Made by a program: the position numbers and the translations under genes. The notes under the pieces were generated by a model. It searched no databases, was not told the DNA's origin, and worked only from the letters and a program-made list of their open reading frames with translations. Source: Rutpela maculata (Eukaryota > Arthropoda > Insecta > Coleoptera > Cerambycidae). Taken from it: 64,000 nt of DNA. The stretch covers positions 17,853,179-17,917,178 of the forward strand of contig OW386286.2 of NCBI GenBank assembly GCA_936432065.2, written 5' to 3'. Position 1 is the first letter of the stretch; each line of letters starts with the position of its first letter. Shown in pieces: positions 55,419 through 64,000 of the stretch.

Positions 55419-58015
55419 TTATAATCTGCACAACATTAATATTTTATTCAATGTTTTAATGCAAATATATGCCTCATCGGATCCTAGCTCGGAGCCAGCC
55501 AGACAACCACGGCGAACACCGTCATTGGGGGGGGCAGCATCCTCGGAGACTGTCCGGTAGGCGCTGCAGATTCGTAAGGCCATTTTCCTTTGTATCTTTG
55601 CAAGTCTGGATCTGTTCCTTTTTACGGGTTCCCACACTGGTGCGCCATATAAGATGACGAACAACCGAGCTAAGTAGCCTCCTTTTGCTCTCTGCAGGCT
55701 CTCCGATGTTTGGCATTAATCTTGCCAGTGATGCGGCCGTTCTTGCTGCCTTCGCGGCTGTCTGTGAAATGTGTTTTGCGAAATTCAGTTTGCCATCTAT
55801 CTTAACTCCAAGGTATTTGAGGTCACTTTTAGGAATAATTTCAGTCCCCATCACATTCAGACTTATTGGCCCGTGCCTTCTTTTACCTATTAGTAGCGCT
55901 GCCTCTGTTTTGCTCGGGACTAGTGCTAGTTGATTGTCCTGCATCCAGGTGCACACCTGCCTTATTGCTGTGTTGGCTTTTTCGATCATTTCGTGCTTGG
56001 CCGCGACCACCAATGCTAGGTCGTTGGCGAATCCTATAAGTTTAACGCCCTCCTGCCATGGTTCTCTGAAGATGCCGTCATAGAGGATGTTCCATAGCGT
56101 GGGCCCCAGGACCGAGCCCTGTGGCACTCCGCTACTTAACTCTCTGTCTTGCTTGTCGGGGTGTATTTCCAATTGGATAATCCTGTCCTGTAGATAGCTA
56201 CGTATGAGTCGTAGCAGATATGGTGCCACGCCTCTCCTTGTGAGCTCCTCCATTATCAGCTGCCACGAAGCTGAGTTAAATGCATTTTTGACGTCAATCG
56301 TGACTAGAATGCAGAAGTTGCGCGTGCGCCTGGTCCCGCTGTTGGCCTCCCTCGTCGTAGCTATCACTTCTTTTATGGCCCCTATGGTGCTCCGTCCTTC
56401 CCTGAAGCCGTGTTGGTTTTCGGATAATCCGCCTGTTCTCTCAATTTCGGTTTTAAGTCTTCCCAGTATCATCTGTTCTAGCACTTTGCCTGCTGCATCG
56501 AGCAAGCAGAGTGGCCTGTAGGAGTTAGGGTCTTGGATGGGTTTTTCCCCTTTTCTCAGGAGCACCAGTCTGGCTTTTTTCTATTTCGCTGGAAAATCTC
56601 CCGCCTGTGCAAGTGCATTTATTGCGCCTAGAATATATTCCGGAATGCTGCTTGATGATATTTTGATGATCTCAGCGGGTATTTCGTCAGGTTCTGGTGC
56701 CTTACCGTTTTTAAGCCGGGCATTTGCTAGTTCTAGCTCTTCGAGGGTAAAGGCTGATATGTTTGTTACTGTGGGCTGCGGCCACTCTACCGCCTCGTGA
56801 GCTGGGAACAGGGTGTCGACTATTTCGTTGGTTTTTTCCATTGTGAGTTGGAGCATCTGTGGCCTGACCTTTAGCCGCTTACCGCTATCTGGTATCCCTC
56901 ACCCCATACATCCTGATCTATCTCGTCCAGTATTTCTCTCCAGTGCTGCCGTTTGGATTTGCTAATTTCAGTCTGGAGTTTCTTCTTGGCATCTTTATAG
57001 GCTTGTCTTAGTGCCTCAGTTTCTTCCGGTGGTATTTGTAGTGCCTTTGCGCGAATGTATTTCCTCCTATTTGCTTTGCAGCTCCATCGCCGTTCGGCTA
57101 TGTCGTCTGTCCACCAGTATACTCCCTTTCTGTTGCTCCTGCAGCACTTTCTTGGCATAGATGCTTCGCACGCTTTTTCCAGCACTTCTATCAGAGTTTC
57201 TGCTGTATCGGATGTGTTGCCCTCAGTCAGTTCCCGAAGTTTCCTGACGAAGGCATCCTCATTCAGCTTCTTCAGGACCCACTTCGATTTATCTGCATCC
57301 CCCGGCGTGTCTTGACGTGTCTCCAGTTTAAACTCAATGTAGCGATGATCGCTCAATGATTCCTCCTCCAGCACTTTCCACTCCATCACCGCGCCTGCTG
57401 ATCTGGCGTTAGTGAGTGTGATATCCAGGATTGATCTCGAGCCGTTTCTCTCAAATGTTGGTTCATGTCCTTCATGTCCTTGGTTATGAATTGTGAGGTT
57501 CATTTCTGCCAGCCATTCTGTCCAACCTGCTTTCCCCCCCAGTCAGGGGCCTTTGCGTTGAAGTCGCCAGTGATTACGACGCCTCCATTATGGGTCCTGA
57601 TGCTGCGGCCTAGTACCCTCAGGGCCGTCACAAAATCATCGTAGGTTTTATTTGGCGAAAAGTAGCAGCTATATAGTGTGTGTTCTGGTGTTTTGACCCA
57701 CGCATATCCTTCACCTTGGCCGGTCTGGAGGACCTTTACATTTTTATTATGTATTGATATTGCGACATCACAATCTTCGTCGGTTATCCATCCGCCTGCT
57801 TTGGTCAGTATCTTGTTTGGTTCAGAGACCAACAGGATGTCTGTTTTCCTGCCTGACACCGTTGCGAATAGTAGGTCATGAGCGGCGCGGCTCCTGTTAG
57901 TATTTATTTGTATGCGCTCTATATGTCTTGTTTGCCACTCAGTGGGTCTACTGTCTTGCATTTGGATAGCGTATTTCTTCTTGCCTCTGTTTAGGCCCTC
58001 CTGAGCCTGGGCCAT
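55419..58015 (-). pseudogene. R1-type ORF2 (endonuclease and RT), broken
   Basis: The APE-type endonuclease comes first (58015-57500): IQINTNRSRAAHDLLFATVS, DILLVSEPNK, and VVITGDFNAKAPDWGG with the catalytic DFNAK. A C8 run at 57533-57540 gives a frameshift; the next frame (57503-56871) has SILDITLTN and SLSDHRYIEF, the last endonuclease block (SDH). The RT follows: FTLEELELANARLKNGKAPE (frame 56856-56581), then 56565-55522 with NSYRPLCLLDAAGKVLE, GFREGRSTIGAI, motif A TIDVKNAFN, motif B GVPQGSVLGP, and motif C, which reads FAND instead of FADD. The thumb (ILYGAPVW, LAKIQRKMALRI) is in the 55664 frame and ends in the deletion. The Asp-to-Asn change alone would abolish polymerisation. Confidence 0.85.
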
Positions 58016-58113
58016 CGGACGCTGACGGCTGACATCATGGTCCCGCCGTCTGTATGTTTTCGAAATGGCTTGTTGTTTCTTCTGGCTTGTGTGAGGGCTT
58101 CCCTGTATTCTGG

Positions 58114-59570
58114 TTAGGCAGAAAGCAGGTCGACTTGCAGGTCGACTTTTTCGCTTGCATGGCTGCCGGTGTGCGTTCTACCACTAGTGGTCCCTCCAAC
58201 ATTCCGAAGGGGCTTATTATATCTTCTCACTTGGGAAAGCGCTCTCCCGAATGCTGAGCATTTGCCGGCTCCAGCCTTATGCCCCTGCTCGGCGCAGATG
58301 GGGCAGGGTTCAGCATTGGGGCAATCCTTAGATATGTGTCCCTCTTCCCCGCACTTATAACACATTTTTGACCTATCTAGGCCCTTGCAGTCTGCGGCTG
58401 CATGGTCATACGCCCAGCATATGTGGCATTTTGTCATCACCACTCTCTTTTCTACCGAGCATTTAACAAGTCCAATTCTGATATCTTTGTCGGCCAGGAG
58501 CGTTTCCGCGTCCCCTCTGTTTATTCTGAGGGTAATCGCCTCCGTTTCCTGGCATTCGCCCTCAGCTCACTGAGCTTGTAGCCCCTTCCGTCAAGACTGC
58601 GGACCTTCCTCTCGATCGCTTGAATTACTTCGGCTCTGTCGGAGGCCGCATCCATCTCTCTTATGTGGAGTGTTTCCATGTCTGCATCAGCCCCCACTGT
58701 GTGCAGGCTAATGTTCTCCTCAGGATTTCTGATTGCTTTCTGAATCGCGTCCAAGACTTCATCGTTTTTGTCAAGTGTAATAAGCAATTTGCCTTCCTTT
58801 GTGCTTTTAATCCCCCTGATACTATCACTAGCTGTATTGCCTTGGATGCACCCCTTGACTTTGTTGAGGACATTTTTGTATTCCTTACCTTGCTGCTCCA
58901 CGATGAGGGCATAGGTATTTCTGTTTCTGGTCTTGGCTTTGATTTTGTTTGGTTTAACTTGCGTTTGTTTGGCCGTGTAAATCGCCACCTTGGTGCCAGA
59001 GTTGTGGAAAATAGTCTCCACGAGCTTGTGGAAGCTCTTAAGTTCTACGCAGTTGATGTGGTGCAGTGCCACCCATTCGTCGTTCTCTGTTTCAGCCTTG
59101 ACCTTGCCGATTTTGTCCCAGGTGTCCTCAACCGTGCCATCAAGTACCACCCTGATGACCTTTCTATTGACAAACTGTGTTTGGGAGCGTACCTTACTTA
59201 GCAACTCCATCACTTCAAAGTCTTCGGTGGTAGTGGCAAAGTCAGGGAATCTGTCCCTGTGCATCTTTTGGATTCCCTTTTCCATCTCAACATCTTCAGG
59301 TTCGACAAAGACAACCTTGACCACAGAGTCTTTGGTGTCTAATGGGTTTCCTAGAATTACCTCTGTGTTTTTAAAGACATCATCGTCCCAGTCCTTAGGT
59401 TCTGCAGCCTTCCATCCTTCCAATGAATTGATCCCATCAAGGGAGAATAGTGTCGACTTATTGCCATGCCACGGTGTTGTCTGTGTGGCAACCTCTTTCA
59501 TTAAGGGTCTCTTTAATACATGTTCCATGTGAGCCTCAGTCTGCGTAGCAGCCACATTTACCGCGAGCAT
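58114..59570 (-). pseudogene. R1-type ORF1 (gag-like, three CCHC knuckles)
   Basis: RNA-binding protein of the retrotransposon ribonucleoprotein. The first frame (59570-58521, 349 codons) starts at an ATG and contains the central region with VQAIERKVRSLDGRGYKLSE. A frameshift near 58555 moves to TEAITLRINRGDAETLLADK and then to three zinc knuckles in the second frame (58443-58114): CHICWAYDHAAADC, CYKCGEEGHISKDC (both CX2CX4HX4C) and CPICAEQGHKAGAGKC (CX2CX4HX6C). Three knuckles at the C-terminus are usual for R1-clade ORF1. Apart from the single shift it looks well preserved, so the insertion is probably not ancient. Confidence 0.85.
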
Positions 59571-59620
59571 CTAGAATGTTAAAAATGTCGCCTCGTAAGC
59601 AACAAGAGGTCCGACAGGGC

Positions 59621-61440
59621 CGGTGTTAAATCTTTTTTGGTAAAACTAACAAAATAGGTAATTTGGGTAACGGGTTTTAATAGAAATTTACGAATACTTA
59701 AAAAGTTGACCGTTACAAATTGTCACTAGTTTCATGATAGTTTTATTAAAAATATCTTATAATATTTTAAAGTAAAACTGATAAACAACCTAATCTACGT
59801 AAAGTTGTTTTCTTCGTACCTGATCCTCCCTATATATTGCAGTCTCGATATCTTGCACATCTTCGTATTTCTGTGTGCATAAGAAACGATTTGCTCTAAA
59901 ATAATAAAATATAATTTATATAAACCGTGACAGTTTACACGCCTCTGGCGATAACCCTGTATTTCGATAGGAAGTATTCTGTCGAGCCATTTTGAATATC
60001 TTCCAAATTTGAAAGAATAATTGTAATTCCAAGAGAAGTTATCATGTTTACACGCAAAGGATTTCTGTACAACAGTATTATTTTACCATGATTGTGGATT
60101 ACGGATGCACCGTATAATTTGAATGTGTTAATTACGTAATAAAGAACAGTTTAAAATAATTTTAAGCAAAACCCTAAACAGTCAACTTAGTTGAAGAAAA
60201 CTTGTCGGTAAATTACATTTTCTAAATGTAATCCTACAGAGAAGAGACAGTAAAAACAAAATAATAATTTTTAGCACCATAAAATCAATAAAATAACTAG
60301 ATAACTAGTTTCGCAATATTGTAACTTACTTGTTTCACTTTATTTCAGTGCTACAAACTTTTGTAATTCTTAGACTTTAATAAAAATTCCGTATCACGTT
60401 CCATTAGATGGGCCCTTAAAACGTCTAAGGTATTTCTTTGCTTGAGAATTCTTTTGTAACAACTTTACGAACGGGTTGTTAAATTACTAGAATAATATAA
60501 TTAGAAAGCTTTTTATCCTTTGCTTATTCTGAAAAAGTTAATTCGAGAGAACAAAATTTGCCTTTGTTAAATAGTTGTCTAGACGGAATACAGTTACAGT
60601 ATAGTTACGAAAGTAAAGTTTTCAGTGGATTAACAAAAAAATCTCCAATGTGCTTCCGCATACTTCGATCCTTTTGAATTGCACTAATGCTCTTTATTGA
60701 TAAATTCTGTTACACTTCCTGTTTATCTATGTATGTCTGTATCGGAACTTATGCAGCCAGGGCCGGATATAGACGGGGTATGGGGGGTGTTACCTCCCCC
60801 CAACTTTGAAGCCGAACAATGAAAACTCAATACCATAAATAATTACTTTTCAAGCAACCCCCGTCTTGTATTTGACTTAAATTATCCTGGCTGGCAACAG
60901 CATGGCCAAATCTGCTTGTCTAGCCTCTAGCTCTGAGCGCTGTATGTATATGAGTATGAGTATATGTATATCTACAGTTCCCTGTCATAATTGCTGGAAA
61001 CGTAAACAGGACACATCGATTCATCAAAAGTCTTCAGTCAGATTTACATTTTTTTTGTATACCAAAAATTAAATGACCATCTAGTCACGTCAATATAGAA
61101 AAGTTAAAAATTGGGATGTTTTCTGGCAAAGGACCAATCGGAATAATTTTTTTTGCAAATTGTTTATTGAGGTCTAAGGAACATTGGTAAAAAGAAAAAA
61201 AACTGCCCGCTGGGACTTTTCTATTAATAAACTAGCAATTTCAAGCACTAAACAAATTAAGTAAAGTTAATTTGCTATCTCGGAAAATATTTGAGAAAAC
61301 CGACTGAAAATGTATACTCGATTGTTTTCGAGGTCCTTGATTACGATTTTGAAGTGAAGACAAAAGTCTTCATGGACAGAAGTCCAAAAAATGCAATCCT
61401 GATCCCTCATAGGGCGCCGAAAGACAGTTATACACTATCG
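59621..61440. other. no recognisable gene
   Basis: AT-rich. CAGGGCCGGATATAGACGGG at about 60758 is a hAT-like end fragment. Nothing else is supported. Confidence 0.4.
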
Positions 61441-62052
61441 GCAAGTCCTGGATTAGGTATGTATAGTTTCAACGACTTAACCGACCGCATAAAACAATTA
61501 TTTTTTCGCTTAACTCGCTCTAACTCAAAAACGGCACAATGAATTACTCTCAAATTTTTATCGTGTAATCAATAGATATCTGTTAACATAATGTGTTAAT
61601 ATGTAGGTCAAATTTTAATAAGTGTAGAAAGCATTGTTTTTTTTCTAAGGCTGTGTCGAAAATTTGCATTCTCAAATGTAACATGCGGGAAACTTTTTTA
61701 TCTTTCGAAATAGACACCAAGTGTATCGAGAAGTAACGAAGATAAAAGATGGACGTAACTTTTTTATTTGAAACTGTTTTTCTAAAATTAGCCGTTTTCG
61801 AGAAAATTGTAAATGAGTGATTGTTGGCCAGGTACTGCAATTAATTGCTATTAGATGTCCACGTTCTTTATGATCTGTTTATCATTAAATAGGTTTTGCA
61901 TGTATTCCCACTTCAATCTCTAAAAGTGTCACTCCTTCACGGTTGGAATTTCGATATAGCCTTAGAAAAAAAAAAATTAGTTAAGCGGAAAAATAATTGT
62001 TTTATGCGGTCGGTTAAGTCGTTGAAACTATACATACCTAATCCAGGACTTG
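61441..62052. repeat. foldback with two nested arm pairs
   Basis: Outer arms 61441-61516 and 61979-62052 are almost perfectly complementary (GCAAGTCCTGGATTAGG..., ACGACTTAACCGACCGCATA...). Inner arms TTCTAAGGCT.T.TCGAAA pair 61642-61663 with 61947-61967. The left side carries about 115 nt extra between the two. Confidence 0.8.
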
Positions 62053-62209
62053 CTAATAATGTATTACAATTACAGCAGATATACGTATAATGTATAACTC
62101 GTCAGGATTTACGAGATATGAGAAAAATGATCTCTATAAAAGTTGTTGAGGTCATCAGGGGTCCCACGTGGTGACCTTGGATTTGACCTTGAATGACTTG
62201 TCAAGGTCA

Positions 62210-62620
62210 TTTGAAGGTCAACTTTCGTTTTTGAAATAGAAATCCCCATTTTTGACCCCGGATTCTGAAGCAGCGAAAAATGTTGCATTAGAGTTGTAAG
62301 TGGGAAAATTGACCCTAGGACCAAAGGTCAAATGTCTCCCGAATTTTTCAGGCTGGTATCTCGTCAAGATAGCGAGTATGAAGAAAATGACCATTAGAAA
62401 TCCAAGATGGACGTCCCCTGGTCTTGCCTTCAGTGACTGGATGTTCCCTGGGCTTGCCTTCATTGGCTGGACAAAATTAGGCATCTAAATCCATCATGCG
62501 ATCGATTATTTGATCTTTAGGTGACCACCTCTAGAGCCAGTTTGACCTCTTACAACTTTAATACAAAATGTTGCGCTCCTTCAGAATCCGGGGTCAAAAA
62601 TAAGGGTTCCTATTTAAGAG
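62210..62620. repeat. inverted repeat, about 75-bp arms
   Basis: TTTTTGACCCCGGATTCTGA (near 62249) pairs with TCAGAATCCGGGGTCAAAAA (near 62580); arms extend to about 62298 and 62540 at roughly 85% identity. The loop has a 31-bp direct repeat, GGTCTTGCCTTCAGTGACTGG / GGGCTTGCCTTCATTGGCTGG. Confidence 0.75.
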
Positions 62621-63364
62621 TATAATCTGCGGTCAGTGAAATGAAGAAACGAATTATTCGGCTTATTTTTGAAGATAGAAACTTCAAATTTTGTACGTAT
62701 GTATTAAAATATATATTCTAGTTCGTCACGTTTTTATTTTTTTGTTTTAGTCAAAAACACGTGATCAACGAAAAAATGGACGTCGAAAAATTGGAATTTA
62801 CAAAAAACGAAATCGTGACGACCTAGATAGTCCATAATTAATTACGTGGATAAAATATAACCTCTTAATTTTCAAACATAGATTCAATAAATAGTTTCCA
62901 ATTTTGCCGTCAATAGATGGCACTCGCCTCGGCATTCGCATAGCTTTACACGCTCTCAGACTTTAGGGAGGAACTTGTTGTCATGGAGACCTGACGCGAA
63001 TGAATGCTTGCCAGGGAAGCATTTAGGAGTTCTGGTAATATCTTAAATTTATTTATAAATTATTTTATCTTACAGGAATTACTTAATAGATGAAATTCTT
63101 GAAAATGTTAATACATAAATAAAAGGTGCCAAATAGAGAGGACCGGTTTTGTATAAACACTCCTACAAATTTTATTATGAAAATTTGAATGCGGTTTTTA
63201 GTTAGGTCAGAAATCAATTTATTCGAAATTATTACCAAGCAAAATGTACAGGGTGTCCCAGTCAACGCGCTATGCTGGGTTTTCTCGGTAGTTTCTGAGA
63301 TAAGTTTATGGTTCAAAATCCAATCTGACGTAGGTTTTCCGAGGAATCTCATACTGCTAAGATA
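62621..63364. other. no gene seen
   Basis: GTACAGGGTGTCCCAGTCAA at about 63246 is a typical insect repeat end, upstream of the tandem array. Confidence 0.4.
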
Positions 63365-64000
63365 TTTAGGAATCCAAAATGACGGACGAATTTCGTCATC
63401 TACGATCCTATTCGACTGAAAATCGATATCTGGGGGTTTTCGGGGATGCGGTTTACGAATTTTTGGTCAAAATTTAGGAATCCAAGATGGCGGACGAATT
63501 TCGTCATCTATGGACCTATTCGACTGAAAATCGATATCTGGGGGTTTTCGGGGATGCGGGTTATGAATTTTTGATCAAAATTTAGGACTCCAAGATGGCG
63601 GACGAATTTCGTCATCTATGGTCCTATTTGACTAAAAATCGATATCGGATGGTTTTCGGGGATGCGGGTTACGAATTTTTGGTCAAAATTTAGGAATCCA
63701 AGATGGCGGACGAATTTCGTCATCTATGGACCTATTCGACTGAAAATCGATATCTGGGGGTTTTCGGGGATGCGGGTTATGAATTTTTGATCAAAATTTA
63801 GGACTCCAAGATGGCGGACGAATTTCGTCATCTATGGTCCTATTTGACTAAAAATCGATATCGGAGGGTTTTCGGGGATGCGGGTTACGAATTTTTGGTC
63901 AAAATTTAGGAATCTAAGATGGCGGACGAATTTCGTGATCTATAGTCCTATTCGACTGAAAATCGATATCTGGGGGTTTTCGGGGATGCGGGTTACGAAT
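63365..64000. repeat. 108-bp tandem array organised as 216-bp dimers
   Basis: TTTAGGA units start at 63365, 63473, 63581, 63689, 63797 and 63905, always 108 bp apart, and the array runs off the window. Units alternate between two types: one with AATCC, ATTCGACTG, TCTGGGGG, TTATG/GATC and one with ACTCC, ATTTGACTA, TCGGA.GG, TTACG/GGTC. Units 2 and 4 look identical, 3 and 5 nearly so. Common core GATGGCGGACGAATTTCGTC. Confidence 0.95.

Larger units (their letters stand above)
55414..59620 (-). mobile_element. R1-type non-LTR retrotransposon, nearly full length, dead
   Basis: A minus-strand element of about 4.2 kb with ORF1 (CCHC gag) and ORF2 (endonuclease-RT), clearly more GC-rich than its surroundings. 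The 5' end lies near 59620; the 3' end near 55430 has AATAAAATATT on the minus strand. Five frame breaks and one internal deletion disable it. The deletion joins ORF2 (after a TVSEDAA motif) straight to the 3' UTR at about 55535, removing the C-terminal domain. Its 3' tail recurs at 14760-14868. Confidence 0.85.

Noticed and set aside
58620..59532. Long plus-strand frames of 193 and 180 codons
   Set aside because: They are antisense shadows of the R1-type ORF1.
63365..64000. CRISPR-like array
   Set aside because: The 108-bp units are contiguous without unique spacers, and the genome is eukaryotic; it is a satellite.

Overview
The window is AT-rich eukaryotic DNA that is almost entirely transposable elements in nested layers. 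I see no intact host gene. A first-generation insect genome, large and repeat-rich, fits best: there is an R1-type non-LTR retrotransposon with CCHC gag, several Jockey/CR1-like and RTE-like LINE remnants, an insect-type Crypton tyrosine recombinase, hAT-type miniature elements and Helentron/DINE-1-like repeats. The order of insect cannot be fixed from the sequence alone.

Layout. 0-5 kb: a tRNA-like fragment, a broken Crypton recombinase (1.05-2.28 kb) split by a hAT-type MITE, and two head-to-head copies of a Helentron-like repeat (called family B here; seven copies in the window), one of them carrying a TA-flanked MITE. 5-9.5 kb: LINE remnants on both strands and B copy 3. 12-15.5 kb: a 3.4 kb inverted-repeat structure holding B copy 4 and LINE 3' ends. 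16.6-18.9 kb: a dead LINE reverse transcriptase (RT) interrupted by a 1,143-bp insertion with a 12-bp target duplication; this insertion is built of 454-bp units and contains a complete type I hammerhead ribozyme core at 18045-18111. 20.2-23.9 kb: a LINE RNase H domain split by a 2.5 kb insertion, itself hit by a hAT-type element with an 8-bp duplication. 24.1-26.9 kb: a copia-type gag split by a 2.1 kb DNA transposon with an AGCT duplication. 27-29.3 kb: the best-preserved RT ORF.

29.7-35 kb: three foldback or long-inverted-repeat elements, one with a tRNA-like module in each arm. 36.6-42.3 kb: two 3' ends of one LINE family, one swollen by an internal minisatellite, and a RT fragment split by another LINE. 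39.7-40.4 and 46.0-46.7 kb: an inverted pair of a second Helentron-like family (A) with a tRNA-like module. 47-51 kb: B copies 5 and 6, a TGACAGTTGACA-rich element, and a LINE with a 5' inversion. 53-59.6 kb: B copy 7 and a nearly full-length but dead R1-type element on the minus strand. 61.4-62.6 kb: foldbacks. 63.4-64 kb: a 108-bp tandem array arranged as 216-bp dimers, running off the window.

The most interesting item is the hammerhead-bearing composite insertion at 17.3-18.5 kb. Its unit structure, inverted copy and target duplication resemble Penelope-like or retrozyme-type retroelements, but it carries no ORF and is not something I can assign to a named family.
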